Origin: Diplonema papillatum
Lineage: Eukaryota > Euglenozoa > Diplonemea > Diplonemida > Diplonemidae
Assembly: GCA_030068145.1 (NCBI GenBank)
Contig: JAPJBO010000292.1
Coordinates: forward strand, 179,006-243,005
Direction: 5' to 3'
Length of the DNA stretch: 64,000 bases
Each line of letters begins with the position of its first letter. The stretch's first letter is position 1. Under the pieces are notes generated by a model that had not been told where the DNA came from, made no database searches, and was given only the letters and a program-made list of their open reading frames with translations. Shown here piece by piece: positions 48,577 through 57,837 of the stretch. Position numbers and translations under genes: made by a program.

Positions 48577-48979
48577 GTTACAAAGGCGAACGAATCATGC
48601 GAGAACCTATGGAGGGGCCCCTCGACAGCTTTCAGAACACGGCATAGTAAGTCAAGAGACGGATAAGCGTGCGCACATTCTACTCCCGTTTGATCTGCAT
48701 TTTCCACGTTTCCCCCTTTCTTTGATCTGCTGGGTGTATTTGCGGGACTACTGCAAACGTATCGAATGAAAGCTAGAAAGTACAAATTAAGACCAGTTCC
48801 AGTTTGCTCTGGGGGCAGGTTTGCTGTCACCTGGGGGGTTTTCTAAAGCCAGGTACCCCGGCTGCATCAGTGTTGGCTTTCGACATACTTCTGTGTGGGT
48901 TCGGTCCACCGCCCAAGACTGTCCAAAAACTCGACCAGATTTTGACCCAAATTTTGAACTGGACAAAAATTCTGACAAA
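48577..48979. other. Unassigned sequence
   Basis: No gene or repeat was identified with confidence between the relic and the next repeat X copy. Confidence 0.4.
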
Positions 48980-49243
48980 GATGGTAAGGTACGGGCTACA
49001 AGGCAACCCCTGCTCAACTTGTAGAACGTGGGGGGCCCAAGATTACACTCCACGAAGGAATGTACTTGGTGTCGGTCACAAACAGTCCCGGACATGGCTA
49101 GCCATAACCCAAAACGAAAGCATGCACTAAATATACAATCCGAAACCATACAGCCCTTTCTTGCTCTAAGAGAACCCATTCATGAACGGTCACACGGAGA
49201 CCCTAAAACCCCGGTATTTCAAGCGAACTTTAACTCTAAAGAA
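48980..49243 (+). repeat. Repeat X, short form, second full copy
   Basis: GGTACGGGCTACAAGGCAAC, CTCAACTTGTAGAACGTGGG, TTGGTGTCGGTCACAAACAG, AGAACCCATTCATGAACGGT and CGAACTTTAACTCTAAAG give the whole 265-bp unit, parallel to 10931-11200. Confidence 0.85.
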
Positions 49244-49255
49244 TTGACCACCACC

Positions 49256-49345
49256 ATTGAACTTTTTTCGAACTTTTTTCGAACTTTTTTCGAACTTTTT
49301 TCGAACTTTTTTCGAACTTTTTTCGAATTTTTTTCGAATTTTTTG
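49256..49345. repeat. (GAACTTTTTTC)n microsatellite
   Basis: Eight or so 11-12-bp GAACTTTTTTC units; the last change to GAATTTTTTTC. Confidence 0.95.
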
Positions 49346-49525
49346 GCCCCAGTATCTTGGGCCCAAAACAAATTTGGTGCCCTTATATCCCGGTTCAAAA
49401 CAAATTTGGTGCCCTTATATCCCGGTTCGGGATATAAGGGCACATATTTGTTTTGAACCGGGATATAAGGGCACCAAATTTGTTTTGGACCGGGATATAA
49501 GGGCACATATTTGTTAGGGGCGGGA
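49346..49525. repeat. Large imperfect palindrome of CCCTTATATCCCGG units
   Basis: Two copies of AAATTTGGTGCCCTTATATC-CCGGTTC in one orientation meet, near 49432, two or three copies in the other (GGGATATAAGGGCAC ... TTGTTTTGAACC). Arms are about 60-85 bp. Single motifs recur at 47620-47665. Confidence 0.85.
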
Positions 49526-49618
49526 TATAAGGGAAATTTACCTTTATAATATCTAATAATTTGGGGCGGATTTCGGAAATCTAATAATAGGTAATAATCG
49601 TGATTATCTGCCAACCGT

Positions 49619-49922
49619 GGTATAAGCACCTGCTTTGTAGGAAATACTTGAGGAGGCTGCCAGCTGCAAAAGATCAAAGGAGGTAAATGTTCTGTAGCCC
49701 ACACGAAACACAGGTGAATCTGGGTTCAGTGGCGGGCGTAAGCGTTCAACAAAAAAGACCCACGCAAAAGGAGGTAAATGTGCTGTAGCCCACACGAAAC
49801 ACAGGTGAATCTGGGTTCAGTGGCGGGCGTAAGCGTTCAACAAAAAAGACCCACTTTGTGTTGTATTGGTTCTCCCCCTCTAGCCTCCTTCGAAGTAGGC
49901 ACAAGGCAGCCCCTCGAGTATT
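49619..49922 (+). repeat. Composite solo repeats (A, partial B, A', B) of the 53-kb retroelement family
   Basis: GTATAAGCACCTGCTTTGTA starts A. GTAAGCGTTCAACAAAAAAG starts a B that is cut after ACCCACG. A second, 5'-truncated A (AAAGGAGGTAAATGTGCTGT...) and a full B ending CCCTCGAGTATTTT follow. There is no coding part. Probably two recombination events between nested copies. Confidence 0.85.
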
Positions 49923-49954
49923 TTAGCTAACTCCGCTCTTGGGTAGGAGGATCC

Positions 49955-50100
49955 CAGGACCCGTAATGAGACGCGCGTTCTGCTCGCAGTTCTTCTGGTG
50001 CTCGCGCCGGCACGCCCGGTCTCCCCGCGACGCTGCACCTGCCCGGCTTACTTCGCAGACGCATTTCTCTAGCCCCCAATATACAAAGGCCCATAGAATA
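49955..50100 (+). pseudogene. Fragment of the family gene just upstream of the intact copy
   Basis: GCGTTCTGCTCGCAGTTCTT, TGCTCGC..CGGCACGCCCGG and GACGCTGCACCTGCCC match 50660-50740, with short deletions. It is joined to CGCAGACGCATTTCT, as at 44580. Confidence 0.7.
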
Positions 50101-50254
50101 GCTACATATTAAGTACGTGAGGACACGACTCAGAGACCGGAAACTCTCTGAGAGATGGTCCCTGCACTCTAACCCGTCTCTCTTCTCTCTCCCGAATAAT
50201 TTATTGTAGGTGGAGGGACCACAAAGTGACCCCGTCCCAGAGAACGAACAACAT

Positions 50255-51122
50255 GCATCAAAAGAAGCCGTTCGACTTCGAAGAGGTCGACCGCCTGCGG
50301 GAGAGGCACCGGAAGATGACGCTGCGGAAGTTCCCCCTGCGCGTGTGCCTGAAGAAGATGCTGAAGGAGGCCGCGCCGCAGGACGGCGCGACGGCGGCCG
50401 AGAAGCGGAAGGCGGACCGGGCCAACGTCCTGGCGGAGCTGGGCATCGGGGCCGACGGTTCCGGCGGCAGCAGGGCGAGTAGGTCGCCGGCCCAGCCGCT
50501 TCGGCAGGACGCGGCGTGCGGGCTCTGCGAGGTGAACTTCGCGAAGGCCTGCTTCGTGTCCCAAGTGTCGCGGAAGTCGGTCGATGAGTGCCGGCACCGC
50601 TGGGGCGTCCCGACGCTGCCGGTGTCCGCGTACGCGATGTACTCCGCCGTGCCGCTGTGCGCGTTCTGCTCGCAGTTTTTCTCGTGCTCGCCAGCACGCC
50701 CGGTCTCCCCGCGCCGGGTCGAGACGCTGCACCTGCCCTTGCACACGGCGGGCGGCACCCCCGCCACCCGCCGCCCCCCCGACATACCCGTCCGCGGCCT
50801 GGCCTTGAAACCGCAGGCGTGGACTGCCGCCGAAAGCGCCCCCGCGTCCGACTCTTGCTCCGCCGGTGAAGGCCGGCCGAAGCGGAGGCCGAACGCCGCG
50901 CTCGCGGAGCAGGTCCGCCTGCTCCGGCGGCACGCGGGGGCCGGCGAAGCGTCCGAGTCCGCGGCCGACAAGGCGCGGGCGAGGAAGGCGGCGGCGGCGA
51001 GGCAACGGGCCCGCATCGACGCGCTGCGGAAGCTCGGCTCGTACCAGGAACCAGACCACAGCCTCATCTTCCCCACCTGGCGGCAGGCGGCGCGGAGGAT
51101 GGCCGACGGCCAGCAGAAGTGA
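50255..51122 (+). CDS. Cys-containing hypothetical protein, intact member of a local duplicated family
   Basis: ATG at 50255 (MHQKKPFDFEEVDRLRERHR) gives 288 aa. The N-terminus is a basic helix (KMTLRKFPLRVCLKKMLKEA). Residues about 85-150 hold CGLCEVNFAKACFVSQVSRK-SVDECRHRWG and CAFCSQFFSC, spacings that could bind zinc (C-x2-C ... C ... C; C-x2-C). A P/A-rich linker and a basic C-terminal helix (ADKARARKAAAARQRARIDA) follow. An acceptor-like TTATTGTAG precedes it at about 50209, so an upstream exon is possible; a second frame through the same DNA is also partly open. Fragments of this gene lie at 44.5, 45.5, 50.0, 51.4 and 51.8 kb. Function unknown. Confidence 0.6.
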
Positions 51123-51419
51123 GGCTTGGACCCGCAGGCTGATGCAACCACGGTGTGTGTCGACATCCGATGAATCCGATGAGATGACCACGAGGCACAC
51201 ACCCATTCACCGTCGGCCTGCTTGCTTTCAGTGCTGCAGAACTTCTTTTGCGCCGAAGCATCCCAGATGGGCACTGGGAAGTGCTTGAGTCGGTAAACGT
51301 CTCCTTCCTCCTACTTATCGTGACACGTGGTTGGTACCCGCACCCTGAGGTTGCTGGGATGGGTGGATACTCCGACCCTCCTCCGAAGTCTCGACTCGAG
51401 GTCATCTTAGCAGCGGGTA

Positions 51420-51575
51420 TTAACCCCGCGTCCGATGCTTGCTCCGCCGGTGAAGGCGGGCCGAAGCGGGCGCTCGCGGAGCAGGTCTGCCGGCTCTGGC
51501 GGCACGCGGGGGCCGGCGAAGCGCCGCGGCCGACAAGGCGCGGGCGAGGAAGGCGGCGGCAGCGAGGCAATCGCT
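51420..51575 (+). pseudogene. Fragment of the family gene
   Basis: GCGTCCGATGCTTGCTCCGC, GAAGGCGGGCCGAAGCGG and GGCGGCACGCGGGGGCCGGC correspond to 50847-51005 with internal deletions. No intact frame. Confidence 0.8.
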
Positions 51576-51632
51576 CCATTGCAGCAGATCAGCACCTACT
51601 GCAAGCGAAATAATTCCTGTCAACAACCCAAG

Positions 51633-51802
51633 TGAAGGCCGTCACAGGCAAGTGCCTGAGCGATTATCGACGGAAACATAGCAGTATCTCTACACAGAAA
51701 CTCCGTGGCTGCGGGCCAGTGCGTCAGGCTGGGTGGTTGGGGTGGGTAGGACCCGGAAGAAAGAGGCAGTGTTTCCAGAGTCTGATTCAGAAGTTCATGA
51801 CC
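51633..51802. repeat. Duplicated segment, copy 1
   Basis: AGTATCTCTACACAGAAACT, GGCCAGTGCGTCAGGCTG and TCTGATTCAGAAGTTCATGA recur at 52735-52855; the first part (GTCACAGGCAA...TGAGCGA) recurs near 52615 with an insertion of about 75 bp between. Confidence 0.85.
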
Positions 51803-51890
51803 GCGTCGACGCGCTGCGGAAGCTCGGCTCGTACCAGGAATCGGACCACAGCCTCATCTTCCCTACCTGGGGCCAGCAGAAGTGAGGCGC
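51803..51890 (+). pseudogene. 3' fragment of the family gene
   Basis: GCGCTGCGGAAGCTCGGCTC, CCACAGCCTCATCTTCCCTA and GGCCAGCAGAAGTGAGGC match 51021-51130, with a 24-bp deletion near the end. It keeps the last codons and the stop. Confidence 0.8.
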
Positions 51891-51914
51891 GGACCAGCAT
51901 GCTTATGCAGCATC

Positions 51915-51995
51915 CAACGGCAACAGTATTTGTGGATGCGTCGTTGTCTGGTTGGGGAGGTGTGGTAGTGGACAGGTGCCGCGCTGCGTCACATT
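51915..51995 (+). pseudogene. RNase H remnant of a third retroelement
   Basis: The frame reads PTATVFVDASLSGWGGVVVD. F-x-D-A-S-x-x-G-W-G is the first catalytic block of retroelement RNase H, but its sequence is unlike the two elements here (WSDASDGEWAVV and WTDASSSWWAAV). The rest of the domain is not recognisable. Confidence 0.5.
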
Positions 51996-52257
51996 GTTTC
52001 TTTTTTTCCCAGCAGCCGGAGCTCAATACCGTGACTGCAGTCACAATTTCGCTAATAGAAACTACATCCCCTGCCCCGTCGCGCGACCTTCCCAGGTGAG
52101 CGCGTTGGCTGCGGGCAACAATCGATCGTTTCAGCAGCCATCCGGCCGACCTTTTTTGTTCCAATCCTTTTCTGTTGGAGAAGGGCGCGCGGAGGACGTT
52201 GTTGCGCTAGACTGCTGTCTAGGCGCGGTATCCTGCAGAGGTCGGCGTAGCAGGAGA

Positions 52258-52415
52258 GCATGAAGTGGTGCTGGGGATTTACGAGGCCAGTCTACCACAT
52301 GAAGCGGTGCTGGGTTTTTATGAGGCCAGCCTACCACATGAAGCGGTGCTGGGGTTTTAGGAGGCCAGTCTACCACATGAAGCGGTGCTGGGGTTTTAGG
52401 AGGCCAGCGGCCTAA
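52258..52415. repeat. About 42-bp tandem repeat, four units
   Basis: ACATGAAGCGGTGCTGGGGT plus TTTAGGAGGCCAGTCTACC, four times with small changes. Confidence 0.9.
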
Positions 52416-52609
52416 TTTTAAAAAGTCGTCGGAAACACAAAAACAAAAGGTCGAAAGACACCAATCTGTACGCCCACTCGGAATCGTCGGAAAAACAAAA
52501 AAATACGTGCGACAAGAATCCTCCCAGTCCCCGCCTATCAGCGCCTGCACATCATGACCCACCCTCCATGTACCAGCCTGCAAAGATATACCTCACAAAA
52601 AACTCAAAG

Positions 52610-52858
52610 AACGTCGTCACAGGCAACTGACTGAGCGAATATCGCCGGAAACACAAAGCCCTTCCTGCACCAGCCTGCAATCCTCCCCATAGCTCCGCCA
52701 TCGCTTCGCGTGCACATCGCAGTCCATTTGCAGCAGTATCTCTACACAGAAACTCCGTGGCTGCGGGCCAGTGCGTCAGGCTGAGTGGTTGGGGTGGGTA
52801 GGACCCGGAAGGAAGAGGCAGTGTTTCCAGTGTCTGATTCAGAAGTTCATGACCGCAC
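52610..52858. repeat. Duplicated segment, copy 2
   Basis: Counterpart of 51633-51802, including ACTCCGTGGCTGCGGGCCAG and TTGGGGTGGGTAGGACCCGG. Confidence 0.85.
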
Positions 52859-53070
52859 ACTAAAGTGCCACGAAGAAGAGTGCCGGTATATTCCCAGTCA
52901 TCGCAGCCTTCAACAGGACCAGTGTCAGCACTAACAGGTCGGTAAGTTCCCGAAACCCCTATTACTACTTACTCCTAATAAACCCTGTCTCGTCTCGTCG
53001 CGGGAAGAAACAGCGATATGCACTTTTACGGCAGAAAGAGAGACGAAGAGTACCCGCCTCAATATTTTTT

Positions 53071-53206
53071 TGTATAAGCACCTGCTTTGTAGGAAATACT
53101 TGAGGAGGCTGCCAGCTGCAAAAGATCAAAGGAGGTAAATGTGCTGTAGCCCACACGAAACACAGGTGAATCTGGGTTTAGTGGCGGGCGTAAGCGTTCA
53201 ACAAAA
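53071..53206 (+). repeat. Retroelement 2 split repeat A1
   Basis: TGTATAAGCACCTGCTTTGT ... GGCGGGCGTAAGCGTTCAAC-AAAA, nearly identical to A2 at 57517. The Gag ATG abuts its 3' end, so the repeat would supply the leader. Confidence 0.92.
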
Positions 53207-54682
53207 ATGCCGAAGCAACTCGACAGGTCGGGCGCGGTGAGTTGGGTGAAGAGGGTGGTCGGGACTGATGTCCCGTCCCTTCTTTCATTCACCGCAAACA
53301 ACCGCCGACTCGCGGCGGTACTCAAGGTCGCGCGCGACGTCGAGGGGACCGCGGAGGCGGGGCTGAGGCGCCTTCTGGGCGCCTTGGGGTACACGGACGA
53401 GGAGGCCCCCCCCGAAGGCGTGGCCCAGTGGGTCCTCGCGTGGCTGGCGGTCGCGTCGGCTCCGTCCGCCACCGCGGACGAGTTCGCGGACCTGCTCCGC
53501 TCGTCTCCGAAGGCCACGCCCCCGCCGCAGACGCCGGGGCACATGCCGCTCCCCGCGACCGTTTCTCCCGCTGACGACTCGACCACCGCTGCATTGTTCG
53601 GCCCATCTCCCCCAGCCGCGCGACGTGTCTCTTTCGCCGAGAGCGACGATCCCCTCAGCCCAGATGACGACGATCTGAGGGAATGCAACTCCGCCGGGGG
53701 CGGCCGGGACGACCACGCGTCGGACATAGGCCGGCTGCAGCGTCAGATCGACCGCCTCACCGAGTTGGTGATGGCGGCCCTCCCAACGCGCACCTCGCCA
53801 CCCGTCCGGCCTTCGCCCGCCCCTGAGGCAGCACCTGAGGCGGCACCCGCGGGCTCCCGTCCCGTTCCGCCCACGTCGGTGGGCACATGCCCCGGTCCAG
53901 TGCTGCATCAGCTTCCGGCGTTCACGAGACCACTCCCGCCGCCTCCGCCCCTCGTTGACGTTTCTCGCCTTCCGCGGGCTGTCCTGTTGCCGGACAATCC
54001 TCGCAACCTTCCGCAAGCCGTCGTGGGCGGTCCTCTGCCAGTGGGCTATCGCTGCCCGCCAGCCGCATCCTGCCACCAGCCGTACGCCGAGCCCCGCCAG
54101 CCCTACGCCAGCCATCCACTTCCGGATTTTCCGGAGGACCCGTCTTCGCTGGGGGGAGGCGGGTCGGTCCAGGGCTCCCACACGCTTCTCTCTCCCGGAC
54201 CAGAGCTACTCGACCCCGAGCTCTGGGTGAGCCTCTCTCCCGTCGAGAGGTCTCTCGCGCTCGTCCACATCCGCGGCTTCTTCGCGGATATACTCGACGC
54301 CGTCCCGAGCATCGCCAACGACGCAGGACACCTGCTCAGCCACGCAACGTCCATCATGCGTCTGATGGACGACTCCTCCGACCCCGACGCCCTGGTAGAG
54401 CTGGGGAGGGACACCATCCACCGCATGATGGTCCTCAAGACGGCCTTGAAGGCCGGCTGGTCGTTGGCCGCCGGCCTCCAACACCGCCACCAGCACGAGG
54501 CCGGGTTCCCTCCGTATCTTCGGAACGCCTTTCAGGCCCTGCAGAAAGCCGAGGAACAGCCCGCCCCCAAGCCGTCCAGGAAGCGCAGCCCGAAGTCCCG
54601 CACCCAACACCCGGGCGAAGCTCACCCCGACTCCCAGCACCCTCAGCGAGCAACCTCAGCCAAGGGGAGGGCCAGGCAGTAG
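53207..54682 (+). CDS. Retroelement 2 Gag-like protein
   Basis: The ATG at 53207 is the first codon after A1 (MPKQLDRSGAVSWVKRVVGT); 491 aa. The N-terminal 120 residues are helical. A long P/A/T-rich disordered region contains a short coiled coil (DIGRLQRQIDRLTELVMAAL). The C-terminal domain LLDPELWVSLSPVERSLALV ... VLKTALKAGWSLAAGLQH aligns with Gag of retroelement 1. The tail is basic (KPSRKRSPKSRTQHPG). It presumably binds the element RNA and forms particles. It ends at TAG 54680-54682 while the recombinase frame is already open. Confidence 0.85.
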   Translation: MPKQLDRSGAVSWVKRVVGTDVPSLLSFTANNRRLAAVLKVARDVEGTAEAGLRRLLGALGYTDEEAPPEGVAQWVLAWLAVASAPSATADEFADLLRSSPKATPPPQTPGHMPLPATVSPADDSTTAALFGPSPPAARRVSFAESDDPLSPDDDDLRECNSAGGGRDDHASDIGRLQRQIDRLTELVMAALPTRTSPPVRPSPAPEAAPEAAPAGSRPVPPTSVGTCPGPVLHQLPAFTRPLPPPPPLVDVSRLPRAVLLPDNPRNLPQAVVGGPLPVGYRCPPAASCHQPYAEPRQPYASHPLPDFPEDPSSLGGGGSVQGSHTLLSPGPELLDPELWVSLSPVERSLALVHIRGFFADILDAVPSIANDAGHLLSHATSIMRLMDDSSDPDALVELGRDTIHRMMVLKTALKAGWSLAAGLQHRHQHEAGFPPYLRNAFQALQKAEEQPAPKPSRKRSPKSRTQHPGEAHPDSQHPQRATSAKGRARQ

Positions 54683-55623
54683 GTGCCTTGGACCGTTTCC
54701 CACCTCCTGTGGCGGGGCGACGCGGACGTCCTCTCCTGTCGGAGCCCCCGCTCTCCCCCGGCGAGCGGGAACGTCTTGTCCGGTCCGCGAACACGTACAT
54801 TGGGGATGCCCTGGCGCTGTCCACGCGTCGCGGGATCCACTCCGTGTATCGCCGTTTTCTGGAGTTCCGGCGCCACTGGGAAGCGGTGTCCGACGATCCC
54901 CTCGACGTCCCGACGGCGCTGGTCCTGTTTGTGACTCGGCTGCTGGCCCGCGGGGATATCTGCGCAGCTTCTGCGGTGCAGTACGTCGTGAACGTTCAGT
55001 CGGCCGAGAAGCGTTTGGGGCGACCTGTCGACAGCCAGCTCGTCAGGGATTTTGTCAGGTCTCTGAAGCGGGCGGGCGCGATGAAGCCATCGAAGCAGGC
55101 CGTCCCGGTGACGAAGGACGAACTGCATCATGCTGTTCGTTTGGAGTCGGATCCCGGCGTGCGGGTTGCGTTGGCCTTGGCATGGCAGGGGGCTGCGCGC
55201 GTGGACGACGTCCTGACGAGGAAGGCCGAGCACATCACCGAGGGTGCCGGTTTCTGGGCGGTAAACTGGGTGGGCTCGAAGTCGGATCCTTTCCGCCTAG
55301 GTCAGGTTACGGGCGTGATTCTTCCGCCAGCTCAGGACCAGGAACTTCGCTCGCTGCTGTCTCAGACGCCGCCCGGCCGCCTCCTGTTTCCAGACATCCC
55401 TTTTCGGCGAGTTGTGTCCGCGCTGAAGCGCGCCAACCTCTCCCTCACGGGCCATTCCCTCCGGCGGGGTGCCCTGTTCCACCTGTTGAGAAGCGGGGTC
55501 GACCTGCGAGTGATTCAGAGCGTGTCGCGTCACACGACGCTGAGTGCTCTGATGCGGTACCTTCCGGAAGCGGAGGTTCCGCTCGTCCGGAACACCGCGG
55601 AGGCGTCGGCGAGTCTCCTATAG
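54599..55623 (+). CDS. Retroelement 2 tyrosine recombinase
   Basis: The frame is -1 to Gag and overlaps its end; no ATG lies before the conserved part (LDRFPPPVAGRRGRPLLSEP ...), so it is probably made by frameshifting or from a spliced RNA. The SAM-like DNA-binding half is ERLVRSANTYIGDALALSTR ... FVRSLKRAGAMKPSKQAV. The catalytic residues are Arg (codon 55198, GAARVDDVL), His and Arg (55453 and 55462, GHSLRRGALF), His (55531, VSRHTT) and the nucleophile Tyr (55558, LMRYLP). It integrates circular cDNA without target duplication, by family analogy. The exact start is unknown. Confidence 0.88.
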
Positions 55624-57389
55624 CCTTTCGCCTCGAACCCCCCTTCCCGTTCAAGCTACCGAAGAGGAAAGTCCCCGACCCGCTGGCGGCGATTTATCCA
55701 GGGCCGGGGAGGATCCCTGACGTGGAGCTACCGCCCTCTACGTTCACCCCGTTTGTTGGTGTCGCGTACGGAGGCGATCTCCTTGTCAACAACTCTACGC
55801 CCCCCCCGTCGCAAAGCAGAAGAGGAGAGGACCTCGCGCCCATCTCGTCGTCATTCATGAACCTTGACAGGTTGTCAGCTTTGGACAGCCAGGGTTTGCT
55901 GCGTGGCGTGCTGGATGTGATTCGCTCTTGGGAGTCCTTCCGTTCTGCCCTACTCCCGGGAGCGGAGGAAGCGCTGACAGAAAGAGGGTTCACGCGGACG
56001 ACGTCAAGGCGCATGCTTCGTCATCTCCCGGATCTGGTTAAGTATGGAGTGACGGAGCTTGCTTCGAGCCCGTCAAAGGTCGTCCTCCCTGCCTTCACTG
56101 TCGACAAGAAGAGCGGGGGGCAACGATTCGTATGTGACGGGCGGAAGCTCAACGCGATCATGGCGCGTCCGCCTCCGATGCTGCTTCCTTCCGTGCACGA
56201 AGTCATCGACCGCGTCCTGGCCTCGTCCGTGGTTTTTCTCGCAGACGCCAGGAGCTATTTCTATCAGTTCCGGCTGGACGCGAGAATCCGCCCATTTTTT
56301 GGCATGCACTTGGCCGGACCGCGGGGCCATTTCGTGAAGGCTCAGCTCGTGGCCATGTGCATGGGCTGGAGCTGGGCTCCGGCGATAGCGCAGAGGGCCT
56401 CTCGAGTACTCCTGCCGGAGTCTGACGGTCTGCCCTGGGTCGACAACTTCGTCGTCGTTGGGGATTCGTTGGGAGAAGCAACTTCGCGGTTTGACTCTTT
56501 TTTGCAGCGCTGCAAGAGCGTCAACTGCGAGCTCAACGAAAACGACGAGCAGTTTGGAATACCGCTCAGGGAGTTCGACCTTCTGGGCCTCCACTTTGAC
56601 CTTTCCCATTCGAACCGCCCCGCTCGATACAGAATGGCGGACGCATGGGTGACGAAGTTACTTGGCTCTGCCGAACTCACCAGAGTTAAACGCGGAGGGG
56701 CGTCACCCCGCGAGTTTTACCGGGTGTTTGGGGCTTTGGTCTGGTTTGCCTACACCACGCATTTCCAGCTGGCCTACGCCCGGTGTTCACTGTCCTTCCT
56801 GCAGAGGCTGGCCTCATCCCTGGTGGAGCCAGCTGACTGGGACATCTCCAGGACGGTTCCGCCCTCGACCGTGCGTGAGGTGGAGCACCTCACCTCCCTC
56901 GTCGAAGACAACCGCTGGGTCAGTCGTTCGAAGTCGATCTCCTCATCGGTGACTCTCTGGACAGACGCCTCATCATCATGGTGGGCCGCAGTCCTGGAGG
57001 GCGAACCTGAGCGGATATCGCAGGGCCCGTTCTTGAAGTTGAGACACACTCACATCTTTTTAAAGGAGTTGTTTGCGGTCCTTAGGGGCATAAACCTGAC
57101 CGCAAGGTTTCACACGAATACGCGCATGAGACTCATGGTTGACAACCTTCCGGCTGTCCAGTGTCTCGTCAAGGGGCACTCGAAGAACTTTGCAGCAAAT
57201 GTCCTTTTGGCGAGGATTTTTGATGCTGCGCGGGCGGCCGGCCTTGTCATCAGTGCCGAGTGGGTACCGACTGATAAACAGAGAGCCGACCCGTACACCC
57301 GCGGGGTGCTAGCCAGAGAGGACGACACGCCAGAGGGCGTCTGGTCGCCTCAAGCGGAGGACCTTGCTCCGCCTTCAGATTTGGTGTAG
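55624..57389 (+). CDS. Retroelement 2 reverse transcriptase-RNase H
   Basis: The frame is open upstream inside the recombinase gene (to 55182), -1 relative to it. The element-specific part starts about FRLEPPFPF; the first internal Met of the conserved part is near 55858 (SSSFMNLDRLSALDSQGLLR). RT: VVLPAFTVDKKSGGQRFVCD; motif A LADARSYFYQF (Asp codon 56244); motif B CMGWSWAPAIAQ; motif C WVDN at 56436-56447 in place of YxDD. RNase H: WTDASSSWWAAV, IFLKELFAV, MVDNLPAVQCL and WVPTDKQRADPYTRG give Asp, Glu, Asp, Asp. It ends at 57389, 30 bp before B1. Confidence 0.92.
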
Positions 57390-57420
57390 CCACTGCGTGG
57401 TCCCTGGGGGTCCTGATGCG

Positions 57421-57730
57421 TAAGCGTTCAACAAAAAAGACCCATTTTGTAGTTGTATTGTTTCTCCCCCTCTAGCCTCCTTCGAAGTAAGCACAAGGCA
57501 GCCCCTCGAGTATTTTTGTATAAGCACCTGCTTTGTAGGAAATACTTGAGGAGGCTGCCAGCTGCAAAAGATCAAAGGAGGTAAATGTGCTGTAGCCCAC
57601 ACGAAACACAGGTGAATCTGGGTTTAGTGGCGGGCGTAAGCGTTCAACAAAAAAGACCCATTTTGTAGTTGTATTGTTTCTCCCCCTCTAGCCTCCTTCG
57701 AAGTAAGCACAAGGCAGCCCCTCGAGTATT
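57421..57730 (+). repeat. Retroelement 2 split repeats B1-A2-B2
   Basis: B1 (TAAGCGTTCAACAAAAAAGA ... CCCTCGAGTATTTTT), A2 (TGTATAAGCACCTGC ...) and B2 follow one another; B1 and B2 differ hardly at all. TAAGCGTTCAACAAAA is both the end of A and the start of B. B2 ends at CCCTCGAGTATT, about 105 bp before the next gene's ATG. Confidence 0.93.
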
Positions 57731-57837
57731 TCCTCCACTCGAAACAGCATCTGGCTAGCGCCTTTCTTTTCGGTGTCAACAATGAAATCCACATTAGGTG
57801 GTAAATCTTACAAAAGAAAAAGCATCCCAACGTGACA

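Larger units (their letters stand above)
53071..57730 (+). mobile_element. Retroelement 2: apparently intact DIRS/PAT-like tyrosine-recombinase retrotransposon
   Basis: A1 (53071-53206), Gag, tyrosine recombinase, RT-RNase H, B1 (57421-57516), A2 (57517-57650) and B2 (57637-57730) occur in order. A1/A2 and B1/B2 are almost identical and all three ORFs are open, so insertion is probably recent. Gag, recombinase and RT occupy frames 2, 1 and 0 of the window, two successive -1 steps. Its A-B ends are the source of the solo repeats at 10.0 and 49.6 kb and of the 5' fragment at 30.5 kb. Confidence 0.93.
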
